In this document: positions 25,248 to 33,617 of the stretch, piece by piece | Numbering within the stretch: position 1 is the first letter of the stretch | Layout: every line of letters begins with the position of its first letter | Origin: Bradyrhizobium erythrophlei | Lineage (GTDB): Bacteria > Pseudomonadota > Alphaproteobacteria > Rhizobiales > Xanthobacteraceae | Direction of reading: 5' to 3' | Assembly (NCBI RefSeq): GCF_900129425.1 | Contig: NZ_LT670817.1 | Span: forward strand, 8,398,001-8,462,000 | Length of the DNA stretch: 64,000 nt | Program-made: the position numbers and the translations under genes | Notes under the pieces: model-generated | The model's input: the letters and a program-made list of their open reading frames with translations, nothing else | What the model was told of the DNA's origin: nothing | Databases searched by the model: none

Positions 25248-26192
25248 ATGAAACTCCCCGTATTCCGTAAGAGCCAAATGGACAAAATTGAAAGCGTCAT
25301 CGCGTCGCTTGCGAAGCGCGGTGACCAACTTGCCGAGAAGCGCATCGCTGCCCAGAAAGCCTTGGGCAAGGCGATCAAGGCACGGCAGGAGGCGCTCCTG
25401 TCGGGCGATCTCGACGATCAGCGCGCGCTCGACAAGTTGCAGGGCACTGTCGATAGCGCCAAGTCGGCGCTGTCGGGCATCGAGGATGCGCTCGGCCTTC
25501 TGGCCCAGCAGAAGGCGGAGGCCGAGGCTGGACTCGCGGCCGAACGCGACCGCGCCGAACGCGCGAAGGTCTCGGATGAGATCAACGCCGCCGTCAGCGA
25601 CATCGAGAAGCGTGTCGAGCCGACGTTGTCGGCCATGCGCGAGATCGCGGAAAACCTGATGGCGCTGGATCACCTGAGTTTCGAAATTGGGCAGCTTGGC
25701 CGCCATCTCTCGGGCGTGGCTGGAGAAGCCGAGATCGCTTTCGCGTTCGTGGTCCCCGACGTTCGCCGGATGGTGGGTGCAGTGAAAGACGGCAGCGCGG
25801 CCATCCCGCTCCGCCCGAAAGCCCCGCCGGTCCCCGTGCCTGAGCCGGTCGCGCCGACCATGACCGTGTTCATGCTGCGGTCGGCAAACTACCGCGACCA
25901 TGACGGCCGCAAGCGGTTCGCCGGGCAGTATGAAGATGCCATGATGCCGGTGCCGACTGCACAGCGGGCATTGCGCCATGGCGCGGCGGTGCCGGTGACC
26001 GACCCGCGCCGCGCCCAGCTCCGTGGTGCGCGGGGCAGCGACTACCGTCCGCTTGCGCCCGATGTTGTCGATCTTGACGCCATCGAGGAACCCAAGGGTG
26101 TGCCCTACGTCGTTTCCGATCCTGCCCTGCGCGAGGCCAACTTCACCGTGATTGATCGCGGTCCCGCCCGCGCGCTGAAGGTGACGCCGTGA
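25248..26192 (+). CDS. Coiled-coil hypothetical protein of the rightward block
   Basis: This is a 314-residue protein. Residues 5-125 form a long predicted coiled coil (AEKRIAAQKALGKAIKARQE and onward). A helical central part and a Pro-rich linker (PKAPPVPVPEPVAP) follow, then a C-terminal region with no known domain. No signal peptide or membrane segment is present. Lengthwise it recalls phage structural scaffolds or adaptor proteins, but no motif supports that. It is co-oriented with the terminase-like gene and overlaps the next gene by four bases. Confidence 0.7.
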   Translation: MKLPVFRKSQMDKIESVIASLAKRGDQLAEKRIAAQKALGKAIKARQEALLSGDLDDQRALDKLQGTVDSAKSALSGIEDALGLLAQQKAEAEAGLAAERDRAERAKVSDEINAAVSDIEKRVEPTLSAMREIAENLMALDHLSFEIGQLGRHLSGVAGEAEIAFAFVVPDVRRMVGAVKDGSAAIPLRPKAPPVPVPEPVAPTMTVFMLRSANYRDHDGRKRFAGQYEDAMMPVPTAQRALRHGAAVPVTDPRRAQLRGARGSDYRPLAPDVVDLDAIEEPKGVPYVVSDPALREANFTVIDRGPARALKVTP

Positions 26193-26395
26193 AGGCCGGA
26201 CCGCCGGGCTGGGAGCCGCACAAAACCTCGTTTCGCGTGGACGGCTGGATTATCGATCCCCACGACGAGGATCGCATCCCTACCGTCGTTGCGGAGATGA
26301 TCGCCCGGGCAATGCCGCAGCTCGGCGACGACACCGTCGCCGATATTCGCGCGCGCATGTACGCCCGCCACAGGAAGGTGCTCGGCCATGACTGA
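26189..26395 (+). CDS. Small hypothetical protein
   Basis: This is a 68-residue protein with a GTG start overlapping the preceding stop (GTGA). The N-terminal part includes SFRVDGWIIDPHDEDRIPTV, followed by a helix. It overlaps the peptidase gene by eight bases. Tight coupling suggests it works with its neighbours. The function is unknown. Confidence 0.65.
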   Translation: MKAGPPGWEPHKTSFRVDGWIIDPHDEDRIPTVVAEMIARAMPQLGDDTVADIRARMYARHRKVLGHD

Positions 26396-27179
26396 AGGAA
26401 TTCCGGCTGATGAGGTCCCCGAGCAGCTTGCCGCCTCTCCAGCCGGAACGGTGACCGCTGCTGGCGTCGGAGTTGGCAACACCGACGACGGCGGCGGTCA
26501 CGAGGGGGTTGATGAGTACGACACGCTGCTCGCCGTGCTCGGCCGCTCCCATGACGACGATGAGCGCATCGCGGTCCACGAAGCTGGGCACATCGTTGTT
26601 GCCCGCCTGCTTGGGCATCCGTTGGGCGGCGCGACGGTAGACCCCGGTCCCGGCTATGAGGGCCGGGTGTGGGGCGAAGGCCACGTCGAGGCGTTCACGA
26701 ATGGTCGTGGCGACGCCTCGCACGTTCGGGAGGCAATTGCTCCGTTGATGCCCAAGCCGGGTGAGGATCGCGGTTCGGTCGCTGATGTCTTCGGGAGTGT
26801 GTATGATCAGTGCGTTGAGCTGATGGCTGGTCGGGCCGCTGAACGGATGCTGTTGGAAGGGGAGCCCGGCACGCCCGTCGATGACCTCCGGCAGGCGCGC
26901 GAACTGGCGATGCTGATCTGCACCAGCGAGAAGTCCATTGAGACGTTCATCGCGCACTGCGATGTTGCCGCGTGGGATTTGTTGTTGCCTTACGGCGATG
27001 TCGTGACGGCGTTGTGCATTGTGTTGCGGATCAAGCGGACCTTGGACGGCGCAGAGATCGACAAGATCATTGCGGACTTGGAGGCCCGTAAGGCTGTGGC
27101 GGTCGAGCATCGCCACCGCGCCGATTGGCGTAAGCGGGTGTCGTCCGCCAATAGCTTTCAGGCGGGATGGGCGGAATAG
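26388..27179 (+). CDS. Free-standing M41 (FtsH-type) peptidase domain
   Basis: This is a 263-residue protein. The zinc motif AVHEAGHIVVARLLGHPLGG gives His64, Glu65 and His68. A later segment LMAGRAAERMLLEGEPGTPV followed by DDLRQARELA matches the FtsH region that supplies the third ligand (Asp165 or Asp166). The AAA+ ATPase and membrane segments of FtsH are absent, so this is a soluble peptidase domain alone. The first 55 residues are low complexity. It is the last gene of the rightward block, and its substrate is unknown. Confidence 0.75.
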   Translation: MTEGIPADEVPEQLAASPAGTVTAAGVGVGNTDDGGGHEGVDEYDTLLAVLGRSHDDDERIAVHEAGHIVVARLLGHPLGGATVDPGPGYEGRVWGEGHVEAFTNGRGDASHVREAIAPLMPKPGEDRGSVADVFGSVYDQCVELMAGRAAERMLLEGEPGTPVDDLRQARELAMLICTSEKSIETFIAHCDVAAWDLLLPYGDVVTALCIVLRIKRTLDGAEIDKIIADLEARKAVAVEHRHRADWRKRVSSANSFQAGWAE

Positions 27180-27286
27180 GCCACAAGATTGCGGTGAGCA
27201 TCGATCCCTTCGGGGCGGTCGGGGGGGGAGTCGGGAGAGCGCTACATAGCAAACCCCACCCATTTTGAACGTTTGTTTTCAAAGAC

Positions 27287-27775
27287 TTACCGAGCGGCAT
27301 AACCGTTAAGTCTGAAATCTGCACGATCAGCCGGTGACCGGCGAGAAAAGTAACGGTCAACCTGATTGGCAAGCGAAAATTCTCTCGTGTCGATCAGGTC
27401 GCTGTCTACAGGCCTGACTCTGGCAGACGGCTGCTCATCTACAAAAATCAGGAAGTCCGGGGCGCGTCCAACCTCATCCAGGGCTTCCAATAGTAGGACA
27501 CCCTCAACAATAATCGGCCGATCTCCCCGCGCCGTCATGCATCGGCCCAGATCAGCGACGCGCCGGGCAACGGGGCCAGCGACCACGGTCTGCACCAAAA
27601 ACAGGTCGAGGTGGATGGCAGGCATCCCAAGTTGCCACGCGAGCCAATTAGAAAGGCTCGTTTTGCCGACACCCGCTTTTCCGTCGATACCAAAAAGAAG
27701 AGGCTTGCGCTCAGGGCCGAGCGCACCCTGCACCTCAATCAGAAGGGTTTCATATTCTGCCGAAGCGATCTTCAA
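27287..27775 (-). CDS. P-loop kinase-like protein (uridine kinase family)
   Basis: This is a 162-residue NTPase. The Walker A motif is DGKAGVGKTSLS (Lys38), with a uridine-kinase-like acidic segment IHLDLFL (Asp57) and IIVEGVLLLEAL (Glu91). It starts at TTG 27775, only three bases after the stop of the upstream HEPN gene, so the two are translationally coupled. Housekeeping nucleoside kinases are longer; the lid region appears short. It probably phosphorylates a nucleoside, nucleotide or another small molecule; no direct evidence exists. Confidence 0.75.
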   Translation of the reverse strand: MKIASAEYETLLIEVQGALGPERKPLLFGIDGKAGVGKTSLSNWLAWQLGMPAIHLDLFLVQTVVAGPVARRVADLGRCMTARGDRPIIVEGVLLLEALDEVGRAPDFLIFVDEQPSARVRPVDSDLIDTREFSLANQVDRYFSRRSPADRADFRLNGYAAR

Positions 27776-27778
27776 TTC

Positions 27779-29017
27779 TCATTTTCCACTGTGAGGGCTC
27801 TCGACGGTGCTTTCACGCGATTGAAGTTCCAAAACGTTCCAGTCCGGCTTCGCGCCTATTTCGAAGAGACTGCGTAACAGCCGTCTATATATGTCCGAGC
27901 ACTCTTCGACGAGCTGGGCGTTTTTGGCCTGCTCGTCGGGTTTCATGCTACCCCCATGCGTAGCTTTGCTTCGAAGGTTATAAAGCGCACTAACTTTTCG
28001 CCTGACGGCTTGTCGCCCTTCAATTGCTCCACCAATTGCTTGAGCGGTCCGAACAGCCACTTTCCAACTTATCGCTGTATAACTTTCGCTCTCGCCACTG
28101 ACGGCGATCTCAAACGCAAGCGCAAGGTCAAGAATGCGATCAATTAAAAACGTTCGACACCTGCTAAGCACGAAACGATTCATCGACCGCTTTAAATCAG
28201 ACTGGCACTTCGGAGGAAGCGCGAAGAATTGTCGAGTGTCTGCTAAAATCGTTTGGGGCTCGACTCCGACGGCGGTACTGATTCGCGGGGCGATTTCTGA
28301 GAAAGTCCACGACAACGTGTTTTCCCACGCAGATATTTCCAAATCCTCGTCCTCGTATTCAAACCAGTAGCCGAACGCCAACGGGCTACCAACCGATGCG
28401 GCTTCAAGCAGCGTCCAAAAGTTGATCGCTTCGCCCTGTAGCCGTTCAAATTCCAGAAAGGGCGAGTTATCTCTGCCTATGTGGGGAAAGTTCGGCGCAT
28501 CGAGAACAAATGCCGCTCCTGGGATATCGAAGAGGTTGGTCGATAACCATACAGCCTGACCATAAAGCTGCCTTGAGCGATTTGTTATATACTTTTTCAT
28601 GTAGGATTCGCTCAGCGCATCAAACGGCAACAGTCGAGCAGACTCGGACAGTCGGATTTCTTCGTCGATTGACACGCCCCAAACGGCGCACTTAAAGCAT
28701 CCATCAGCCGAACGCACCGACAATAAACGCAGTAACCAGTCTGCTGCTCCGGCAACGTCATGCATGGCCCGATTGAATAATGGAGGTGCGAGGCCACCTG
28801 AGCTGATTATTCGTCCGCCGTTGGCGGTGAACAATACATGGCCCTCCACCTGCTTGTAGGCTTTACACTTACCGACTGCCTCGGCAACCGGGCGGAAGAC
28901 TTTCCCATCAGGAGAAGGACGCCCCAACAGCGAATGGTGCGATGTCTCCGCTTCATATGCGGATACGACAGACTGGAGTGTTGACATCAGTGCTTCACGG
29001 TCGGAATCTATTTTCAT
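27779..29017 (-). CDS. HEPN (Apea-like) domain protein with RX4H motif
   Basis: This is a 412-residue protein. Its C-terminal helical domain carries LRSKATHGG, an Arg349-x4-His354 motif of HEPN ribonucleases, preceded by a long helix (SWKVAVRTAQAIGGAIEG). The N-terminal 250 residues form an unrecognised domain. The start at 29017 is chosen because AGGAG lies five bases upstream. It lies 37 bases after an AbiTii-like gene and is coupled to a P-loop kinase gene. HEPN proteins are common RNase effectors of abortive infection. Confidence 0.8.
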   Translation of the reverse strand: MKIDSDREALMSTLQSVVSAYEAETSHHSLLGRPSPDGKVFRPVAEAVGKCKAYKQVEGHVLFTANGGRIISSGGLAPPLFNRAMHDVAGAADWLLRLLSVRSADGCFKCAVWGVSIDEEIRLSESARLLPFDALSESYMKKYITNRSRQLYGQAVWLSTNLFDIPGAAFVLDAPNFPHIGRDNSPFLEFERLQGEAINFWTLLEAASVGSPLAFGYWFEYEDEDLEISAWENTLSWTFSEIAPRISTAVGVEPQTILADTRQFFALPPKCQSDLKRSMNRFVLSRCRTFLIDRILDLALAFEIAVSGESESYTAISWKVAVRTAQAIGGAIEGRQAVRRKVSALYNLRSKATHGGSMKPDEQAKNAQLVEECSDIYRRLLRSLFEIGAKPDWNVLELQSRESTVESPHSGK

Positions 29018-29054
29018 CTCAGCTCCTGACATCCCGCACCGTCAACTAGAATTC

Positions 29055-30044
29055 CTATCGCTCAGCCTTTGAGCTGTTCGCCACCTCTCCGATGAAGAGA
29101 TAGGTGTGGATCACTGCCAATCGCGCCTCTTGCTCCGACACGTCAACATGAACCCCTTTGCAGGTCTTCTCGTAGATCGCATCGAGTCGCGCCGCGAGGT
29201 GCTCAATACCCGAAGCGATGATTTCTTGAGAACTCGCGCCTTGCCGCTCAGCCATATAGGCCAATAGCCGATTTTTGTATTGCTCAACGCCAACCTTTCT
29301 AGCCTTACCGCGTCCGTCTATCCACTCCATGTCTCTCGCAGGAAAAATGGAATCGGCTACGGTCATCAAAAGTCTTCTGCACGTGGTCAGCGCGGCCGTT
29401 CGAGACTCTGCTGATTTGTCAGCCATCCGTTCGTTGATAGCAATTAATTGCTCGGCACCTTTCGGACAGTGCGCCCTGACAAACGAGTCAACATCGCCTC
29501 TAGCGCTTTCAAATATATCCTGCGCGACATCTCCGAGTTCGATGGCGAGAAACATATCCGTCGCGTAACTGTGAATCCCCGACCTGAGCGAGACTAGAAG
29601 GGACTTGGTTTGCCTGTATTGATCGGCCAATTTTTGCTGCATGTTAAGCTGGCTGACGACGAAAGCTTCAGTGGCATTTTTTACAAGAAAATTCTCGATC
29701 ACTTGCGGCGTGCTTCCCGGCTTTTGGAATGAATTCACTCTCGCTTCGTTAGAACGACAGTTCGCTTCTATTTCTGGCAGGCTGGCGGACCAATATGAGT
29801 CGTCTGAATTCAATCTTCCACCGGCCGTAGCATATTGCCGACACGTTCCGAGCGTCCTAAAATTAAACTTCTCGGGATATCCTCGCGTTTCCAAGTCAAG
29901 CCACTTCTGCGCATCCGCGTCTCGCATTAGGCGTGCTAGACGCTTCGCCTTCATCAAGATTCCCTCAACCGGAGCAACGGCGCCTTCGAGATCGTCGAGA
30001 AGCGAAATAGCAACCCGCCTAGTTTCATTTATTTTTGCGGACAT
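29055..30044 (-). CDS. AbiTii-like protein, first gene of a putative defence operon
   Basis: This is a 329-residue soluble helical protein. The N-terminal 90 residues (ISLLDDLEGAVAPVEGILMK, LARLMRDADAQKWLDLETRG) match the AbiTii N-terminal pattern, and the C-terminus has KGVHVDVSEQEARLAVIHTY, a block often seen in such proteins. GAGGT lies directly before ATG 30044. It leads a three-gene operon with the HEPN and kinase genes and is divergent from the TIR gene pair. The AbiTii assignment comes from family pattern, not alignment. Confidence 0.65.
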   Translation of the reverse strand: MSAKINETRRVAISLLDDLEGAVAPVEGILMKAKRLARLMRDADAQKWLDLETRGYPEKFNFRTLGTCRQYATAGGRLNSDDSYWSASLPEIEANCRSNEARVNSFQKPGSTPQVIENFLVKNATEAFVVSQLNMQQKLADQYRQTKSLLVSLRSGIHSYATDMFLAIELGDVAQDIFESARGDVDSFVRAHCPKGAEQLIAINERMADKSAESRTAALTTCRRLLMTVADSIFPARDMEWIDGRGKARKVGVEQYKNRLLAYMAERQGASSQEIIASGIEHLAARLDAIYEKTCKGVHVDVSEQEARLAVIHTYLFIGEVANSSKAER

Positions 30045-30137
30045 ACCTCAGTCGCCTTTCCGGTCTCGCTGGCTGTCCTTGACTCGACAAGAACATAATG
30101 AGAACATGCGGGCCTCGACTACCACGGAACCGCTTCA

Positions 30138-30353
30138 ATGTCCAAGGCAAGCGCACCCAATCCACAACCCGACGTGGAGTGGCTGGAATCGGCGGCCGAT
30201 CAGGCAATCGCAGCGTGCGGTGGCGATGCACGCGAAGCTGTGAAGGCGTTGCTTGTTGCGAATCAATTTTTAGAAGCGGAGATTGAGGCGAATGTCTCGC
30301 GGGGTTACTTGCGCGGCGTTCGACACGGAAGATTCAAAACGTACTCCGGTTGA
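30138..30353 (+). CDS. Small hypothetical protein preceding the TIR gene
   Basis: This is a 71-residue acidic then basic protein (DVEWLESAADQAIAACGGDA; C-terminal RGVRHGRFKTYSG). No membrane or signal segment is seen. It starts 93 bases from the divergent AbiTii-like gene and ends 24 bases before the TIR gene, so it may be co-transcribed with TIR. Similar small proteins occur widely in rhizobia, so the link to defence is not certain. Confidence 0.7.
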   Translation: MSKASAPNPQPDVEWLESAADQAIAACGGDAREAVKALLVANQFLEAEIEANVSRGYLRGVRHGRFKTYSG

Positions 30354-30377
30354 GCGCTGGAAACACGGTGTCTTGTA

Positions 30378-31223
30378 ATGGCGTCCCTGCACGAGTATTT
30401 TTTGAAAGACGGATCGACATACCTCCGGCACAATCAACAGTGGACCATGAATCTACCTGATGGCACTTTGAGCCCTGAAGTCACGGCGACGCTGTGCATG
30501 GACTTTCAGGCAAACTCCAAGTTTGTTTGGTTCTATATACCCGACATTGCGGGTGTCGATTGTCCTGAAATATTGCTGCTAAATAAATTGGACGAAATCC
30601 TAGATTGGCCTCGCACAAATGTCGGTGTGACAGCAGGTTTTGCAGGCGAACAAACGCACGGGACTGACCTGGCCTTTACGGGTAGGATCACATTCTACTC
30701 GGAACGACCTGTCCGCGAGGAACACAAGGAGCAAATGACACGTGAGGCTCGAAGCTTCGGCCACCATCTCACGTTTCGAAGCATTGAACATAGGGACATG
30801 CGCAACAAGTTAGAACGACCGATGGCATTCATTTCCCATGACAGTCGTGACAAAGAGCTGATAGCCGGCCCGCTAGCGATACAGCTTCAGAAATTCATGT
30901 GTCCGGTTTGGTATGATGATTTTTCGTTGAAAGTGGGAGACAGCTTGCGTGAAAGTATTGAAGCTGGCCTCAAGGAATGCCCAAAGTGCATCCTGGTGCT
31001 AACACCCAATTTCTTGAGTAACGCAGGTTGGACCAAGCGTGAGTACGACTCGATCTTCACAAGAGAAGTCGTCGAAAAAGAAAAACTAATCTTGCCTGTT
31101 TGGCACAACGTTGGACGGGACGATGTTTTCAAATACTCGATGATCTTAGCCGACCGCGTCGCCGCCCAATGGTCTCTCGGTGTCGAAGAGGTTGGGCGGC
31201 GGTTAGTAAGAGCGCTTACGTAA
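30378..31223 (+). CDS. TIR-domain protein (probable NADase effector)
   Basis: This is a 281-residue protein. The C-terminal TIR domain covers about residues 147-270: AFISHDSRDKELIAGPLA, PVWYDDFSLKVGDSLRESI, ILVLTPNFLSNAGWTKREYD. Glu222 in WTKRE fits the catalytic glutamate of NAD-cleaving TIRs. The N-terminal 140 residues are an unrecognised domain (WFYIPDIAGVDCPEILLLNK) that may sense the trigger. Bacterial TIR proteins commonly act in anti-phage defence by NAD depletion or signal synthesis. No Thoeris ThsA or CBASS cyclase is adjacent. Confidence 0.88.
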   Translation: MASLHEYFLKDGSTYLRHNQQWTMNLPDGTLSPEVTATLCMDFQANSKFVWFYIPDIAGVDCPEILLLNKLDEILDWPRTNVGVTAGFAGEQTHGTDLAFTGRITFYSERPVREEHKEQMTREARSFGHHLTFRSIEHRDMRNKLERPMAFISHDSRDKELIAGPLAIQLQKFMCPVWYDDFSLKVGDSLRESIEAGLKECPKCILVLTPNFLSNAGWTKREYDSIFTREVVEKEKLILPVWHNVGRDDVFKYSMILADRVAAQWSLGVEEVGRRLVRALT

Positions 31224-31338
31224 ACGATAATCGCCGCTGCGCTTTTGAGCGATCCGGGCGCTCGATCGCTTCAAAATGCGGTCCGGCTATCACTGCGCGC
31301 TCAATCTGCTCGGGCAATGATACCAGCCAAACACGCCT

Positions 31339-31770
31339 TCAAGACTCGATCATCGCCGCCGTCACGTCGCTAGGATAGCAAAGCGGCGCTGCACCGCCCG
31401 GGCGCGAATATGCGCTGCGGCCGCCGCACGTGCTGCCATTCCGCGCGGTGTCATCGGGACATGCGCAGGGCCTCCCCCCGGCGTGATACTGATCCCGGCT
31501 CGCTTGGACGATGATCGCCGCGATGGCGGCGGCGGTCAGGACGGTCTCGACCTTGCGCTCGGTATCAGGCGCGGCAGGCTTGTCGGGCAACGCGGCCTTG
31601 GAAGGCGTAGCCCCGCCAGAAGCGTTTGGGGCTGTCGTCGATAGCCCATTAAAGACTACTGGCTGCGCCAATGCGGACGGCGCAAAGCTCAGGGGCGCGC
31701 TCTGGCGGCCTACCGAGTAGGCCCCAAATGCCGTCAACCCCAAAAGAACGAATACCGCCCTAACCCTCAT
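31339..31770 (-). CDS. Exported Cys-rich small protein
   Basis: This is a 143-residue protein with signal peptide MRVRAVFVLLGLTAFGAYSV, an Ala/Pro-rich middle and a conserved-looking C-terminal module with cysteines (CACPDDTARNGSTCGGRSAY followed by a LCYPSDVT segment). This C-terminal module is familiar from many rhizobial small exported proteins. It is monocistronic, convergent with the TIR gene and probably periplasmic. The function is unknown. Confidence 0.75.
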   Translation of the reverse strand: MRVRAVFVLLGLTAFGAYSVGRQSAPLSFAPSALAQPVVFNGLSTTAPNASGGATPSKAALPDKPAAPDTERKVETVLTAAAIAAIIVQASRDQYHAGGRPCACPDDTARNGSTCGGRSAYSRPGGAAPLCYPSDVTAAMIES

Positions 31771-31864
31771 TGGCTCCGTTCAACCGCAACGCAGGACAGC
31801 GTGCAAGCTGTGCGAGGCCGCCGCCCTTACGGATTTTTGTAACTGAATGTTACAGCGCCAAGCG

Positions 31865-32180
31865 GGGCTGAGGACGGGTTTTGACTTCGTGCCCCGGTCG
31901 CCTTGAATTCGGTCGAGATGCCAGCAAACGCCGCGAGCGGTCGGTCATCGTTGAGCGCGAATCAGACCACGTCTATCTTTTGGTCTCCGGGTTGGCTCCG
32001 GCGCATATTCGGCGAAGCTGTTGGCCGGGACGAGACATCGGTTCTCCGGCTTTAGCCACGACGAGGTGTTGCGGATGTTCGTGACTGGCGCGCCGCCCAT
32101 GCGCGGCGCTGGCGGCATGCGGGTTCGGCCCCTATGAATGGGCCGCAACCGATATTCGTCGGCTGTTTGATGGGGGCTCG
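31865..32180 (-). pseudogene. Broken HMCES/YedK (SOS response-associated peptidase) gene
   Basis: The reverse strand encodes GGAPVTNIRNTSSWLKPENR and CLVPANSFAEYAPEP, then in other frames WFALN-like and AFAGI-TEF segments, the order of an SRAP-domain protein. At least two frameshifts, an in-frame stop where Trp is expected, and loss of a few residues after NTSS show it is dead. The N-terminal catalytic Cys2 region is missing. SRAP proteins bind abasic-site DNA. Confidence 0.75.
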
Positions 32181-32183
32181 AAG

Positions 32184-33404
32184 ATGCAGACTTGGATTTT
32201 CCAGGGCAATCCTGACGAATACGACATCGATGCGTATCTCGCATCGCGGCCCGCCCAAGTGGTCTGGTTGGTGAGCAGGTACGCGAAAGAGATCGATGTC
32301 GGAGATCGCGTCTACTTTTGGCGTAACCAGGGCTCGCGCAAAGCAGTTCCCGGCATCATCGCGGAAGGAATTGTTACTGCCGCTCCAGAACTCCGAGGCG
32401 AAGATCCTCAGGGGATACAGTTCTGGCGAACAGAAGGTCCCCGCGCCAGCGCGCCTCAGGTGCGCGCGGTCATGCGTCTGGTGAAGGTCGCGACTAGCAG
32501 GGAAGTTTTACGGCGGGATTGGTGCCTGGAAGACCCTGTGCTCCGCGATCTTGCTAACCTCAAGATGCAGGCGGGTACAAACTATCGTCTTACGCCTGAA
32601 CACGCGGCTCGATTAGATGCATTGTGGACCAGGACCGGACGGGATTGGACACGAAATGAGTCTCTCGCTGGCCTTTGGGCCTACGCTCAGACCTTTGGTC
32701 AGCCCGTATCTCGCCTTCCTGGCTCGCCAGTAGCAACCATGGCTTTGACAATCGGTCGGGCGGTCAGCGGCGTGTACGCGAAGGTGATGAACTTTCGGTC
32801 GCTCGATCCGAGGGTGCCAGGTGAAGGAATGTCCGGTGCCGGAGAAGCCGATAGGGCCGTTTGGGGCGAGTTTTATGACGCGACAGCGGCCTTAATCCAA
32901 ACGGCCGCGCTAAGGAGTGAGTTCGACCGGGTATGGGGCGGTACTCTGACCGATAAGCCCCCGTACGCAGAGGCAAGCGCAACTGCCGCCATCACCACGG
33001 ACGAGGCGGACAGGCTCGAAGAACTGATGCTGGATCAGCTTCTCGCGAAATACGAAGCTCAGACCGCAGTTCAACCGCAGCGGCCCGCAATCCGAATTCT
33101 CAGCGCGCGAGCGTATGATCGCAATCCGCTTGTCATTGCCATAGCGAGGTTGCGCGCGTCTCATTGCTGTGAAGTCCCGGGCTGCACGCATCCGGCCTTC
33201 GAGACGGCGGACCGAGTTCAGTACACAGAAGTCCACCACATCGTACCCCTAGCCGCGGGTGGGGAGGATACAATCGACAACGTTGCATGTTTATGCCCCT
33301 CGCATCACCGAGAGGTTCATCTAGGAGTTCGAGCGGCGGAACTGTCAGCTCGGTTGATGGCTATTCGAAGCGAGCAACCGCCAATATCTGAGCAGTTGCG
33401 CTAG
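32184..33404 (+). CDS. EVE-HNH endonuclease (modification-dependent restriction type)
   Basis: This is a 406-residue protein. The N-terminal EVE/PUA-like domain covers about residues 1-145 (MQTWIFQGNPDEYDIDAYL; VGDRVYFWRNQG). The C-terminal HNH domain has a CCEVPGC zinc-type start, VHHIVPL (His351, His352), Asn366 and SHHREVH (His375). This domain order is that of VcaM4I-type enzymes that cut DNA carrying modified cytosine. A helical middle region lies between. It starts next to the broken SRAP gene; no methyltransferase is paired with it. Confidence 0.85.
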   Translation: MQTWIFQGNPDEYDIDAYLASRPAQVVWLVSRYAKEIDVGDRVYFWRNQGSRKAVPGIIAEGIVTAAPELRGEDPQGIQFWRTEGPRASAPQVRAVMRLVKVATSREVLRRDWCLEDPVLRDLANLKMQAGTNYRLTPEHAARLDALWTRTGRDWTRNESLAGLWAYAQTFGQPVSRLPGSPVATMALTIGRAVSGVYAKVMNFRSLDPRVPGEGMSGAGEADRAVWGEFYDATAALIQTAALRSEFDRVWGGTLTDKPPYAEASATAAITTDEADRLEELMLDQLLAKYEAQTAVQPQRPAIRILSARAYDRNPLVIAIARLRASHCCEVPGCTHPAFETADRVQYTEVHHIVPLAAGGEDTIDNVACLCPSHHREVHLGVRAAELSARLMAIRSEQPPISEQLR

Positions 33405-33617
33405 AAAGAAAATGCCGCTTCCGCACGCTTGGGTGCCGGAGAGTTCGGGTTCTTAATCTTCAACCAACGTTTAGACCTGATGTGAAAAATTGACCACGGT
33501 CCGGTCTTTTTTGAACTGGGATTGACGGCCACCTCCCGCTGATATCTTGTCGGATCGCGAACGGCTGGAGGTGCTGCTGGTGGAATCCGCCGAGCTTCGC
33601 CGTAAGAGGTGCGCAGT

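Noticed and set aside
30378..31223. Thoeris or CBASS system
   Set aside because: No ThsA-like SIR2/SLOG partner, cyclic-nucleotide synthase, E1/E2/JAB or HORMA gene lies nearby.
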